64,000 nucleotides of DNA from Haloferax denitrificans ATCC 35960 (GTDB lineage Archaea > Halobacteriota > Halobacteria > Halobacteriales > Haloferacaceae). The stretch lies in NCBI RefSeq assembly GCF_000337795.1, contig NZ_AOLP01000012.1:62001-126000 (forward strand). The letters are read 5' to 3'. The notes beneath the pieces were generated by a model. It saw nothing but the letters and a program-made list of their open reading frames with translations, was not told where the DNA came from and searched no databases. Shown here in pieces: positions 48,625-57,934 of this stretch; within the stretch, counting starts at the first letter, position 1, and each line of letters begins with the position of its first letter. The position numbers were made by a program, and so were the translations under genes.

Positions 48625-49101
48625 ATGGACCTCCTGCGGCGGTTGGTCGGCCCCGACGGGCTTCCCTCGGGCCGAGTGGCGCTCTTCGTGGACGGGCCGA
48701 ACGTCCTCCGCGACGAGTTCGACGTGGACTTAGACGACATCCGAGCGGCGGCGCGCTCCCTCGGCGATCAGCTGAGCGCGGCGCGGCTCTACCTCGACGA
48801 GCACGCCACGCCGGGGCTGATTCAGGCCGCGGAGGCGCGCGGGTTCGAGGTCGTCGTCACGAGCGGCGACGTGGACGTGAAGCTCGCGGTCGACCTCACG
48901 CGCTACGCCGTCGAAGACCGCGCCGACGTTATCGCGGTCGCCTCGCGGGACACCGACTTCAAGCCCGCCTTGGAGACGGCCAACGCCTACGGCCTGCGGA
49001 CGGTCGCCATCGCGCCGGGGAGCTACGGCCGCTCGGACGCGCTCCAGAACGCGGCGACCCACGCGATGACGCTCGACGACCTCGACGACGGCGACGATTG
49101 A
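48625..49101 (+). CDS. NYN-domain (PIN-like) putative nuclease
   Basis: A 158-residue protein of the NYN/LabA (DUF88, TIGR00288) family, metal-dependent RNases with a PIN-like fold. Signature features: VALFVDGPNVLRDEFDVDLD (first acidic patch), GFEVVVTSGDVDVKLAVDLT and ADVIAVASRDTDFKPALETA (second and third acidic patches). The carboxylates D24, D90-D92 and D116-type positions are present by eye. It may act in RNA turnover. The gene is followed by a TatD-type hydrolase gene after 86 bases. Confidence 0.88.
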   Translation: MDLLRRLVGPDGLPSGRVALFVDGPNVLRDEFDVDLDDIRAAARSLGDQLSAARLYLDEHATPGLIQAAEARGFEVVVTSGDVDVKLAVDLTRYAVEDRADVIAVASRDTDFKPALETANAYGLRTVAIAPGSYGRSDALQNAATHAMTLDDLDDGDD

Positions 49102-49187
49102 GCCGGGCGACGACCCGACCCCGCTCGACCCAACCCGACCCGACCGCGAACGGTTCGCTTTTTCCTCCCCCGACCGACCACACGCCC

Positions 49188-50036
49188 ATGCAGGAGTTCG
49201 ACACGCCGGTCGTGGACAACCACCTCCACCTCGACCCGGACCACGGGCGCGGGCTGGAGGCGGTGAAGGATTTCGCCCGGAGCGGCGGCACGCACCTCCT
49301 CGTCGTCAACAAGCCCTCGTGGCTCCTCGGCCACGAGGTCGAGACCGGCGAGGACTTCCGCCCGGTCTTCGAGACGACGGTCGAGGTCGTCCGCGAGGCC
49401 ACCGAGATACTTCCCGGGCGCGCGTGGCCGGTCCTCGGCGTCCACCCCGGTCTCGTCTCGAAACTCGTCGACGACCGCGGCTACGACCCCGAGGCCGCCC
49501 GCGACCTGATGTGCGCCGGTCTCGACACCGCCGCCGAGTTCGTCCGCGAGGGCGACGCGCTCGCGCTCAAGTCCGGCCGCCCGCACTACGAGGTCACCGA
49601 CGCCGTCTGGGAGGCGTCGAACGCCGTCCTCAGACACGGTCTCGACCTCGCCGCGGACTGCGACTGCGCGCTCCAGCTCCACACGGAGTCGACCACCGAC
49701 CTCTCGGACGTGGCCGAGTGGGCCGACGAACGCGGCGTCCCCGGCGAGCGCGTGGTCAAACACTACGCGCAGGGCCACCTGACCGGCGGCACGCCGAGCG
49801 TCATGAGCGACAAGGACCGCCTCGAAGACGCCGCCGAGCGGGGCGACCCGTTCCTCATGGAGACCGACTTCATCGACGACCCCGACCGCCCCGGCGCGGT
49901 GATGGGCCCGAAGACCGTCCCCCGGCGCGTCGACTGGCTCCTCGACGAGGGCCGCGACGCCGCCGTCAGGAACGCCCACGTCGAGACGCCCGCGTCGGTC
50001 TACGGCGTCGACACCGAGGCGACGCTCGACCGATAG
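49188..50036 (+). CDS. TatD-related metal-dependent hydrolase
   Basis: A 282-residue TIM-barrel hydrolase. The HxH motif is VDNHLHLDPDHG (residues about 9-20), later ligands appear in GVHPGLVSKLVDD, LQLHTEST and the terminal ETDFIDDPDRPG with the Asp ligand. It belongs to an archaeal branch of TatD-like deoxyribonucleases/phosphodiesterases whose substrate is unknown. Start ATG at 49188 is preceded by a poly-T/C stretch rather than an SD. It follows the NYN nuclease gene, so a nucleic-acid-processing context is possible. Confidence 0.87.
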   Translation: MQEFDTPVVDNHLHLDPDHGRGLEAVKDFARSGGTHLLVVNKPSWLLGHEVETGEDFRPVFETTVEVVREATEILPGRAWPVLGVHPGLVSKLVDDRGYDPEAARDLMCAGLDTAAEFVREGDALALKSGRPHYEVTDAVWEASNAVLRHGLDLAADCDCALQLHTESTTDLSDVAEWADERGVPGERVVKHYAQGHLTGGTPSVMSDKDRLEDAAERGDPFLMETDFIDDPDRPGAVMGPKTVPRRVDWLLDEGRDAAVRNAHVETPASVYGVDTEATLDR

Positions 50037-50185
50037 GGGTCGAGAGGAACCGAGAGGCGGCGCGGCGACCCACCGCCGAGACCGGCGCACGAGCCGAATC
50101 GCGCCGTCTCCTCCCACGTCGTCGTCTCGCACGGTCACAAGCAGGATAAGAAAGGCATTTGAGTCCGGCACGGGAGGTTGTAGGT

Positions 50186-50776
50186 ATGACCGAGGCCGAG
50201 GAACGATACTACTCGCCGGAACGCTGGCAGAACTGGTTGACGCGCGTCGAAGAAGAGGACCTGGACCTCGAAAGCGAGGAGACCGGTCGTCTCCTGATGA
50301 ACATCCAGAACGACGCGGCCATCGCCATCGCCAAGATTCTGACCGCCTACGACGACGACACGCTGGGCGAAGAGGAGGCGCTCGACGAGCTGTCGACCGT
50401 CCACGACATCGTCATGGCCGAACCCGAGTTCGAGTCCGAAAACGAGGAGGAGGCCGAAATCCTCATCGGGAGCGTCCAGACGAGCCTCTCGTGTGCCTTC
50501 TTCGCCGCCGAGGAGTTCATCGTCGCCGGTCCCGCCGAACTCGAAGACGACATGGACGCCTACATCCGCGCCGCCGCTGACGCCGAGGCCGCAGACGACC
50601 TCGACAGCGCGCTCGGCTACATCGTCCAGGTCGGCACCCGCGTCATCGACGGCGAGGAACTCGACATCGAAGTTCTCGACGAACTCGAATTCGGACTCGT
50701 CACCGAGTGGGTCAACGGCCTCGACAGCCTCCAGAGCGGCCTCTCGGAGCCTGAGGTCGTCGAAGAAGAAGACTGA
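50186..50776 (+). CDS. DUF2150-family protein
   Basis: A 196-residue very acidic helical protein, starting MTEAEERYYSPERWQNWLTR and ending EPEVVEEED. The archaeal DUF2150 family has this start and the core LMNIQNDAAIAIAKILTAYD. No catalytic motif is visible. GGAGGT at about 50173-50178 lies 8 bases before the ATG and may act as a ribosome binding site, which favours 50186 over the GTG/ATG nine codons upstream. Function unknown. Confidence 0.85.
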   Translation: MTEAEERYYSPERWQNWLTRVEEEDLDLESEETGRLLMNIQNDAAIAIAKILTAYDDDTLGEEEALDELSTVHDIVMAEPEFESENEEEAEILIGSVQTSLSCAFFAAEEFIVAGPAELEDDMDAYIRAAADAEAADDLDSALGYIVQVGTRVIDGEELDIEVLDELEFGLVTEWVNGLDSLQSGLSEPEVVEEED

Positions 50777-50877
50777 GCTCGGCCTCTCTCACGCTGTTTT
50801 TCGTTTCGCTTTTCGACCGTCGAGAGCGCCGGGACCTCCCGGGCCCGCTCCGACCGTTTTCCGACGGCGGGAGCCGG

Positions 50878-52506
50878 CTACGGGACCGCGACGAAGTACG
50901 TCGCGAACTCGCCGTCGTCGAACTGGACGGTGAGGATGAAGAAGTCGCCGCGCGTGTCGAGGTTCTTGTTCGCCGCGAAGCCGACGGTGATGTCCGTCGT
51001 CGTGTCCGATGGAAGCGTGACTTGGTCCGGGCCGAGCGTGTACTGGTCTGCGCCTACGTTCTGTGCCGGAGAACCGTTGAACGACGCGGTCTCGGCGCCG
51101 TTCCCTCCTTGGTCGGGGTAATAAAACGAGACGCGGAAACTCGTTACGACCCGCTCCGTGCCCGTATTATTGAGCGAGATACGGGCGCCGTCGTTGCCAT
51201 TCACGGCAGTTGCTCCGGACAGGATAACGTCCTCATCTTCCTGTGGCGGGTTGATTTCTCCCGTCGACCCGTCGTCTCCCGCGCCCGTTCCACCGCCGCC
51301 GCTCCCGTTGACGAGCGGGATGGTGTAGGTCGTCTGCTCGATTGGCTCGACCGACCCGTCTTCGTCGAGGTCGCTCCCGGCACGGACGGTTATCGGCCCG
51401 TCCGCGTCGGCGTCAGGCGTGAAGGTGAACCCAGCCCGACCATCGTCGGCCGTGGTGATAGTCCGACTCGTCGGTGACGCGTCACCTTCGGTAACGGTGA
51501 AGTCGATTAGCTTGCCTTCGACGGGGTTGTTGTAGCCGTCACGCGCCTCAACGACGACCTCGGTCGCCTCGCCGGGCGCGGCGGCCGCTCCCGTCGTGAC
51601 GGGGACGAGATACTTCCCTTCGGGGCTAGCGACCGTCGACGCGGCGGACGAGGACGACAGTTCGACCTTGGCGAGCCGGAGTTCGTAGGTGTACGAGCCG
51701 TTCAGGGTGACGCGGACGAGACTGTTGGTCGGATCCTCGTCGTCGCCGAGGTCGGTGGTTGATAGCACGTGACGGTTCTCCTCTTCCATCTGTTCGGCAA
51801 TCACGGAACGATTCCACGCCGTCGCGTTCGACCCGACCGGGACGGTGAGGCTGATGTCGGTTCCATTTCCGGTGACAGTCACCGTCCGCGTCGCTGACGA
51901 TATCGGAGCGACGGTCAGTGACGTTCGAGTCGAAGTCTGACCGATTCGCCCATCGATGGAGACGACGGTAATTCGATTCCCTGAGATGAGCGTCTGACCA
52001 CTGATCGGGACCACGTTCGCGCCGGCCTCGCGCTGGGCCGACACGCCGGAGACCGTAATCGGCGTGCCGTCGAACTCGTTGTAGTCCGGCGAGTAGCGCA
52101 GGACCTTGCTCTCGTAAGTTTGCTCACTCCCGTCCCAGACCGTCTGGACGGCCTCGGGTTCGCTGTTAACTGCTTTTGCCCCGGTAATATTGATCTCTCT
52201 TGACTCGGTGAGTGACAGGCTCCCCGTCGGCGGACCGGGGTTGATGAAGACGGCGCGCGGACGGTACTGGACGCCGGTTTGGACCGTGGTCCCCGACTGC
52301 ACTCCCCTCGTCGCGGTCACCAGCACGTCGTTGTGGAGCGACACGAGGTCGTCCGAGGCGTCCAGATAGGCCCCGAACTCCGTCGCTTTCGTCTGCTGGG
52401 GAACGACCGTCGCCTGGTAGAGCGACAGGCCGATAACGAGGAAGCCGAACAGGAGGATAGCGCCGACCTGAACCGCCTGCCCCCGTTCGCTGTCGAGGAG
52501 TTCCAT
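50878..52506 (-). CDS. Large pilin-like surface protein, third family member
   Basis: A 542-residue protein. After MELLDSERGQAVQVG comes a hydrophobic helix (AILLFGFLVIGLSLYQATVV), as in type IV pilins. The core (VWDGSEQTYESKVLRYSPDY, ITVVSIDGRIG, SLTVPVGSNATAWN) matches the cores of the proteins at 18424-20601 and 20605-22332. A Big_1-like Ig domain follows (ARDGYNNPVEGKLIDFTVTE, TADDGRAGFTFTPD) and then an acidic Gly/Asp linker and a beta domain. TATA-like CCTTTATCAG (52537-52528) places a leaderless start at the ATG 52506. Divergent from the repeat adhesin; no ATPase gene here. Confidence 0.85.
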   Translation of the reverse strand: MELLDSERGQAVQVGAILLFGFLVIGLSLYQATVVPQQTKATEFGAYLDASDDLVSLHNDVLVTATRGVQSGTTVQTGVQYRPRAVFINPGPPTGSLSLTESREINITGAKAVNSEPEAVQTVWDGSEQTYESKVLRYSPDYNEFDGTPITVSGVSAQREAGANVVPISGQTLISGNRITVVSIDGRIGQTSTRTSLTVAPISSATRTVTVTGNGTDISLTVPVGSNATAWNRSVIAEQMEEENRHVLSTTDLGDDEDPTNSLVRVTLNGSYTYELRLAKVELSSSSAASTVASPEGKYLVPVTTGAAAAPGEATEVVVEARDGYNNPVEGKLIDFTVTEGDASPTSRTITTADDGRAGFTFTPDADADGPITVRAGSDLDEDGSVEPIEQTTYTIPLVNGSGGGGTGAGDDGSTGEINPPQEDEDVILSGATAVNGNDGARISLNNTGTERVVTSFRVSFYYPDQGGNGAETASFNGSPAQNVGADQYTLGPDQVTLPSDTTTDITVGFAANKNLDTRGDFFILTVQFDDGEFATYFVAVP

Positions 52507-52527
52507 TGGGGTGGTCAACTGGTCCGA

Positions 52528-52562
52528 CTGATAAAGGTCTGTTGCCGCGTACGTTTTTATAT
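52528..52562. promoter_or_regulatory. Bidirectional promoter between two pilin-like genes
   Basis: Minus-strand TATA-like CCTTTATCAG (52537-52528) is about 26 bases before the ATG at 52506. Plus-strand TTTTTATAT (52554-52562) is about 27 bases before the GTG at 52584. Both transcripts would be leaderless and are only 78 bases apart. Confidence 0.65.
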
Positions 52563-52583
52563 CGAACCCTCCTGCGTTCAGTC

Positions 52584-54455
52584 GTGCAGGTCGCTTCGCG
52601 TGCGCAGAGCGAGACGGTCGGGATGGTCCTCCTGTTAGGACTCGTCGTCGTGGTCGTCACGGTCGGCGGCGTCGCCGCGCTCGCCGCTGTCGACGACTAC
52701 CGAGACGACGCTCCGCTCGTGGAACTCGATGTGACTGTCGACGGGTCGAACCTGACGCTCACGCACCGCGCCGGCGACAGCCTCCGCGCCGGGGACGTGG
52801 CGGTCGTCACTCGGAGCGAGGACACGACGACCCGGTACTCGCTCGGGGCCGACGGCGACATCAACCGCCGAGCGACGACGAGCGAGTCGCAGTTCGGTCC
52901 GGGCGATAGCTGGCGACCGACTACCCCCGTCGGATTCGACGGGACCGACCCGTACCTCGTGTTGGTCGTTCACGAACCGAGCAACACCGTCATCCACCGC
53001 GCGGAGCGGACGCTCGGCGCGGTCACGGAGACGCCTGGGCCCGCGCCGACGCCGCGGCCGACGACGACCACCACGTCCACGGCGACGACAACTTCGACGA
53101 CCGCAACGACGACCGCGACCACTTCGACGCCCCCGGAATCGACCGCAATCAACGGGATGCACGTGGAAGACCGGACGACCGACGCCGGCGGTGCCGGCTA
53201 CCGGGTCGACTACGACGTGACCGCGGGGCCGGACTTCGACCGCGTCCGCGTGACCTTCGAGAACCGCGATTCGTCGTGGGCGACTCAGACGGTCACCGAG
53301 ACGAACGCCCGCGGCTACGCGACCTACGACATCGGCGCCGGCGTCGGCGACCGCTACCGAATCACGGTGGCGGCGCTGGACGCGGACGGCAACGTCCTCG
53401 ACTCACGGACTATCTCGGACGTTGCCGACGGCGACAACCCCGATGGGAATACGGGACTCCCCGAGTCGAACGACCCCGCGATTCGCGGTGCCGCGCTCAT
53501 CGACCTGACGCAGGAGGGCGCGGCGTACGAACTGAACTACAACGTGACGAACGCGTCGAACCTCTCGGAGATTCGCGTCGAGTTCGACAACCTCGACGCG
53601 CCGTCGACGACCGCGGAACTCAGCGGAACCGAACCCCGCGGGACCATCGCGGGCTACTCGGCGTACGACGGGACCGAAGGCGACGACTACGAGGCGACCA
53701 TCCGCGTCTTCGACGAGGACGGCGTGCTCGTCGACCGCCGGGTCATCTCGGACGTGGCCGACGGTGTCGACCCCGCCGGCAACGACGACCTGACGCGGGC
53801 GTCCAGCCCGTCGTTCGAGGGTACAATCATCGACGACCTGAGCATGACGCAGGCCGACTACGAGGCCTCGTACAACGTCACCGACCGCGCCGAGTTCGGC
53901 CGGGTCAGGCTATGGATTTCGAACGAGGACGCGTCGTACGCCGAGGGTATCTACGAGAGCACGGACCCGCGGAACACCATCGACGACTTCGCCGCCGAGG
54001 ACAACGGCGGGACGTTCGGGATGGCCTATCACATCCGGCTTCAGTTGCTCGACGCCGACGGCGTCGTCGTCGACGAGCGCATCGTGACCGACGACGCGGA
54101 CTGGACCGACCCGTCCGGAAACGACGGTCTCTCCCGTGCGGGAAGCCCCGCGCTCGACTCGGTGTCGGTTTCGGACAACTCGCAGACGAACCGGAATCGG
54201 GTTCGCTATCGAGTCGACTACGACGTCGTCGGTACGGGCGAGTTCGCCGAAGTGGAAGTGTACTTCCGCAACCGCCAGCAACCGCAGGCCAGCGGGGTCG
54301 TCCGAAGCACCGCGACGAGCGAGAACAACCTCGAATACACCGAGACCTACGGGACCGGGGACACCTACGACATCGAGGTCCGCGTCGTGGACGACGATGG
54401 CATCGTGGTCGACCGGTACGTCCTCTCGGATATTGCGGGCGACAAGAACGCCTGA
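52584..54455 (+). CDS. Pilin-like repeat adhesin
   Basis: A 623-residue protein. The start reads VQVASRAQSETVGMVLLLGL from GTG 52584, i.e. an archaeal prepilin signal (Q-x-S-E-type motif, hydrophobic helix LLLGLVVVVVTVGG) with likely cleavage before QSE. It is followed by DUF1628-like pilin sequence (DDYRDDAPLVELDVTVDGS) and a Thr-rich stalk (TTTTTSTATTTSTTATTTAT). Four repeats of roughly 110 residues come next, each with an R/D-rich beta domain and ending SDVADGDNPDGN, SDVADGVDPAGN, TDDADWTDPSGN or SDIAGDKNA. Divergent from the third large pilin-like protein. Probably a surface adhesin or minor pilin. Confidence 0.85.
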   Translation: MQVASRAQSETVGMVLLLGLVVVVVTVGGVAALAAVDDYRDDAPLVELDVTVDGSNLTLTHRAGDSLRAGDVAVVTRSEDTTTRYSLGADGDINRRATTSESQFGPGDSWRPTTPVGFDGTDPYLVLVVHEPSNTVIHRAERTLGAVTETPGPAPTPRPTTTTTSTATTTSTTATTTATTSTPPESTAINGMHVEDRTTDAGGAGYRVDYDVTAGPDFDRVRVTFENRDSSWATQTVTETNARGYATYDIGAGVGDRYRITVAALDADGNVLDSRTISDVADGDNPDGNTGLPESNDPAIRGAALIDLTQEGAAYELNYNVTNASNLSEIRVEFDNLDAPSTTAELSGTEPRGTIAGYSAYDGTEGDDYEATIRVFDEDGVLVDRRVISDVADGVDPAGNDDLTRASSPSFEGTIIDDLSMTQADYEASYNVTDRAEFGRVRLWISNEDASYAEGIYESTDPRNTIDDFAAEDNGGTFGMAYHIRLQLLDADGVVVDERIVTDDADWTDPSGNDGLSRAGSPALDSVSVSDNSQTNRNRVRYRVDYDVVGTGEFAEVEVYFRNRQQPQASGVVRSTATSENNLEYTETYGTGDTYDIEVRVVDDDGIVVDRYVLSDIAGDKNA

Positions 54456-54505
54456 CCGCTCTCATCCGATTCTTCGACAACCGACGTAACTCCCCATCGA
54501 CAAAA

Positions 54506-54513
54506 CCTTATCC
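54506..54513 (+). promoter_or_regulatory. TATA-like box of hmgB
   Basis: CCTTATCC centred 26 bases before the ATG at 54535, consistent with a leaderless transcript. Confidence 0.5.
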
Positions 54514-54534
54514 CTCGGTTCTGTAGCATCGACC

Positions 54535-55872
54535 ATGACTTCCGTCGGCATCGACGCCATGGAGATTTGGACGGGCAAACTCGTGTTAGACCTCCCCAAC
54601 ACCTTCGCGCCGGTGAAGGGCGAAGACCCGGAGAAGTACACGAAGGGTCTCGGTCTCCACACGTCGTCGTTCCCGGACGTGTACGAGGACATCGTCACGA
54701 TGGGGGCGAACGCCGCCAAGAAACTGATGGACCGAAAGGGCCTCACGCCCGCGGACATCGGCCGCATCGACGTGGCCACCGAGTCCGCGTTCGACAACTC
54801 CAAGCCGGTGTCGACGTACATCGCCGGCTGTCTCGAACAGGTGTACGACGGCGACTTCCGCCACGCCAACAAGGGCGAGCGCAAGTTCGCCTGCATCGCC
54901 GGCACCCAGAGCCTCGACGACGCCTACAACTGGATTAAGGCGGGTCGCAACCGCGGGCGCGCGGCGCTCGTCATCGCCACCGACACCGCCCTCTACGAGC
55001 GCGGCGACCCCGGCGAGGCGACGCAGGGCGCGGGCGCGGTCGCCATGCTCATCGACGAGGACCCGGACCTCGTCGAACTCTCGACCGAGCAGGGCTACGG
55101 CAGTATGGACGAGACGGACTTCCTCAAGCCGAACCAGCAGTTCCCCTCCGTGGACGGTAAGCGCTCCATGCAGGTGTATCTCGCTCGGATGCGCGAGGCG
55201 CTCGAAGACTACGAGAGCGTCGCGGGTCGCACCCACCCCGACCTGTTCGAGTACATCCCGTTCCACACGCCGTTCCCCGGCATGGTCCGGAAGGCGGCGC
55301 TTCTGGGCTTCCGGCACATGACCCGCGACACCGACATCGAAGACGACCTCGAAAGCGAAATCGGTCGCCAGCCCCGCGAGGCGGACTTCGAGACGTGGGA
55401 CGACTACGAGGAGGCCATCCGCGGCTACATGGACGAGCTGAAGACGACCGAGCAGTACCGCGACTGGTACGGCCGCGTCATCGAGCCGACGCTCGACATC
55501 TCCAGTCGCGTCGGCAACTGGTACACCGGCTCGGTTCACATCGCCCGGCTGTCGGCGCTCATCGCCGCCGCGGACGAAGGAAAGGAGATGACCGGCAAGC
55601 AACTGCTCGTCGGCTCCTACGGGTCCGGCGCGCAGGCGGAAATCCACGCCGAGACGGTCCAAGAGACGTGGCTCGACGAGATCGAGGCCGTGGACGTCGA
55701 CGACCAGCTCGCGGCCCGCACCGAGATATCCTTCGACGACTACGAGCTCATCCACGACGTGCACAACCACGAAAAGGAGATCGAGGTCGAGGAGTTCACC
55801 CAACCCGAAGCCGAGTTCGTCTTCACGGGCTGGGGCCGGATGAACGAGCGCCGCTACGAATACGTCGAATAA
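54535..55872 (+). CDS. hmgB: Hydroxymethylglutaryl-CoA synthase
   Basis: Condenses acetoacetyl-CoA with acetyl-CoA to HMG-CoA, the first committed step of the mevalonate route to archaeal lipids. 445 residues, a normal length. The catalytic Cys is C120 in GERKFACIAGTQSLDDA, the general base E83 in VATESAFDNSKP, and His H244 in YIPFHTPFPGM. The C-terminal half includes GNWYTGSVHIARLSALIAAA and LLVGSYGSGAQAEI. It is a separate gene without an upstream partner; a small DUF5789-type gene converges with it. Confidence 0.96.
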   Translation: MTSVGIDAMEIWTGKLVLDLPNTFAPVKGEDPEKYTKGLGLHTSSFPDVYEDIVTMGANAAKKLMDRKGLTPADIGRIDVATESAFDNSKPVSTYIAGCLEQVYDGDFRHANKGERKFACIAGTQSLDDAYNWIKAGRNRGRAALVIATDTALYERGDPGEATQGAGAVAMLIDEDPDLVELSTEQGYGSMDETDFLKPNQQFPSVDGKRSMQVYLARMREALEDYESVAGRTHPDLFEYIPFHTPFPGMVRKAALLGFRHMTRDTDIEDDLESEIGRQPREADFETWDDYEEAIRGYMDELKTTEQYRDWYGRVIEPTLDISSRVGNWYTGSVHIARLSALIAAADEGKEMTGKQLLVGSYGSGAQAEIHAETVQETWLDEIEAVDVDDQLAARTEISFDDYELIHDVHNHEKEIEVEEFTQPEAEFVFTGWGRMNERRYEYVE

Positions 55873-55926
55873 CAACCCGACTGCACGACCGGGCGACGTG
55901 TGAGCGCCCGCGTTCGCGCCGGGCCG

Positions 55927-56229
55927 TCAGAACGAACGGGCTTGGTCCGGCAGTATCGACCACGAGTCCGCCGGGTCAGCCCCTCGGTCGTCGTAGAACT
56001 TTCTGCCGATGTAGTCGTCGCTCACGCTCCCGAGTATCGTGTTGTACAGGTCGGTGGCCGACTCGTAGGTCTCGGCTCCGAGCGGGGCGAGGATGGTCTC
56101 GACGGTTTCCGCGTCGTCGACGTTCGGCGCGGCCACTTCGATGTCGCCGGCGCGTTCCAACACGCGCTCGGTCGTGACCGGGTACTCGAACGCCGTTTCG
56201 AGGTGTGAGTGGAGGGCGCGAATGTCCAT
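55927..56229 (-). CDS. DUF5789-type small protein
   Basis: A 100-residue protein: MDIRALHSHLETAFEYPVTT, then RVLERAGDIEVAAPNVDDAE, and YIGRKFYDDRGADPADSWSI. The pattern of a helical start with an EYP[VT]T segment and an acidic middle matches the haloarchaeal family DUF5789 as I know it; function unknown. The gene overlaps nothing and converges with hmgB. Confidence 0.78.
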   Translation of the reverse strand: MDIRALHSHLETAFEYPVTTERVLERAGDIEVAAPNVDDAETVETILAPLGAETYESATDLYNTILGSVSDDYIGRKFYDDRGADPADSWSILPDQARSF

Positions 56230-56355
56230 GGTCGGACATCGTCGCGGCCGCCCTTCGGCTTTTTTCGCCCTCTGGCGGACACTCTGGACATTCGAACCGA
56301 ACGAGCGGACAGTTCCGAATCGAGGGGTCCGAAAAAGCGGGAGACGGCGGCGAAC

Positions 56356-57063
56356 TCAGGGGAGCTTCCGCAGGTCTTCGAGCATCTCGTCTAAGTCGCG
56401 GTCGGTCACGGCGAGAGCGAAGCCGTCGATGGTGGCGAGCGCGGGCGCGTGCTCCCAGAGGTCGTCCTCCGTGAGCCCGTGGAGGACGACGGCGTTCGGC
56501 GTCGGCGTGACGACGCGCATGGCGACGAGCGGCGACTCGCCGCGGGTGACGCCGGTGAAGACGAGCGCCCGGCTCGTCGACTGCCCGTAGAGCCGGTAGA
56601 ACTCCTCCGAGGAGAGCCGCGTGATGGCCTGAATGCTGTTGATGACGGTGTGGCCGCTGATGCGGTCTTGGTCGCCGTCGACGATGGGGGTCGCGCCGAT
56701 GGCGTCGTAGAAGCTGTCCAGCGGAATCGACGTGGGGTACTCCCGGAGGTCCTGGACGATGTCGCTCTCGAAGCCGGCCGAGAGGACGCGGGCGTACTGC
56801 CGGATGCGACTGCCGCCGCGGGCCTCGTCGATGTCGAGGAGCGCCTCGACCATCCGGCGGATGACGCCGATGCCGGGGCTCTCGCGGCGGCCGCTCTCGT
56901 AGTCGGAGACGACCGACGACGACACGTCCAACTGCTCGGCGAGCGCCGTCTGGGAGATGTCGAAGTCGGTCCGCCACTTGCGGAGCGTCGCGCCGGGGTC
57001 GTCCGAGAGGGTAATCTCGCCCGCGATGCGGCGGGCGAGGTCGTCGCGCGGTGCCGCGGTCAT
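56356..57063 (-). CDS. XRE-type transcription regulator (COG1709-like)
   Basis: A 235-residue protein. Residues about 20-80 form a lambda-repressor-like HTH: GATLRKWRTDFDISQTALAE, then QLDVSSSVVSDYESGRRESP. The C-terminal 150 residues form an alpha/beta domain (SIPLDSFYDAIGATPIVDGD, GITRGESPLVAMRVVTPTPN-like with VVLHGLTEDDL) of the archaeal COG1709 regulators. The frame is open 49 codons upstream, but ATG 57063 gives a normal start. Not in an operon; it converges with nothing and diverges from the YdjM-like gene. Target genes are unknown. Confidence 0.85.
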   Translation of the reverse strand: MTAAPRDDLARRIAGEITLSDDPGATLRKWRTDFDISQTALAEQLDVSSSVVSDYESGRRESPGIGVIRRMVEALLDIDEARGGSRIRQYARVLSAGFESDIVQDLREYPTSIPLDSFYDAIGATPIVDGDQDRISGHTVINSIQAITRLSSEEFYRLYGQSTSRALVFTGVTRGESPLVAMRVVTPTPNAVVLHGLTEDDLWEHAPALATIDGFALAVTDRDLDEMLEDLRKLP

Positions 57064-57203
57064 CGCGAGCACCTCGGTCCGGCCGACGAGTGAATCATGG
57101 GACAATCTGCGCGAGTGTCCCGCAAAAGCGTGTCGAAAGTGGTAGTCGTCGCGTGACGAACCCCGTGGGAACCCTGAAGGTCGTCGGCCGACCACTACGC
57201 GGT

Positions 57204-57848
57204 ATGCCATCGACCCTCGTCCACGTCGCGGTCGGCGGACTCGTCGGTGCCGCCCTCCTCGGTCGCTGGTTCGACGCCCGGTCGGTCGGCGTCGCGCTCG
57301 TCGCCGCCGCGGTCCCCGACCTCGATTCGTTCACCAGCACGCTCCTGCCGGGGAGCCACCGCGCGCTCCTCCACACGCTGTTGCTCCCGCTCGCGCTCGC
57401 CGCGCTCGTGGTCTACGACACGCGGATTCGAGAGCCCGAGCGCTCCGCGATTCGCGGTCGCTGGGGGGCCCGTGGGGTCGCAGTCGCGTGGGTGGGCATC
57501 GCGGCGCTCCTCTGCGGCGGCGTCTTCCCCGACCTGTTCACCAACGGCGTCAACGCTTTCTACCCGATTCACGACGCGTTCTACTCGATTAGCGGGCGCG
57601 CCGAGTGGTCGAGCACGCGCGGGTTCGTCCAGACGTTCGTCGAGCTACGGCCCGCGTCGCCGCCGCCGACGACGGAGACGCTCCACTACAGCACCGTGGT
57701 CGACCCGTCGCCGGGCGCGGAACCCGAGAACGTCGAGCGAATCGCCCCGCTGGCCTCGTCGGGGACGGAGCTGATGCTCATCGTGCTCGGAGCGGGCGTG
57801 GTCGGCGGTCGACTCCTGTCGGAGCGGCTTCGCGGCTCGTCGGAGTGA
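57204..57848 (+). CDS. Membrane-bound metal-dependent hydrolase, YdjM/DUF457 type
   Basis: A 214-residue membrane protein of the LexA-binding inner-membrane hydrolase family. The conserved start MPSTLVHVAVGGLVGAALLG carries the first His, then AAVPDLDSFTSTLLPGSHRA and LLHTLLLPLALAALVVYDTR with the PDLD and HR motifs. About four hydrophobic segments. ATG at 57204 gives MPSTLVHVA, typical of the family; the frame is open further upstream. Substrate unknown. Confidence 0.85.
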   Translation: MPSTLVHVAVGGLVGAALLGRWFDARSVGVALVAAAVPDLDSFTSTLLPGSHRALLHTLLLPLALAALVVYDTRIREPERSAIRGRWGARGVAVAWVGIAALLCGGVFPDLFTNGVNAFYPIHDAFYSISGRAEWSSTRGFVQTFVELRPASPPPTTETLHYSTVVDPSPGAEPENVERIAPLASSGTELMLIVLGAGVVGGRLLSERLRGSSE

Positions 57849-57934
57849 GCCGGCGCGGTGAATCGGCGTGGAACGAGCCGAAAACGCGGCCGCGACTCCG
57901 AGCGTTCATAACGGATGGCGACGCATCCGCGTCC

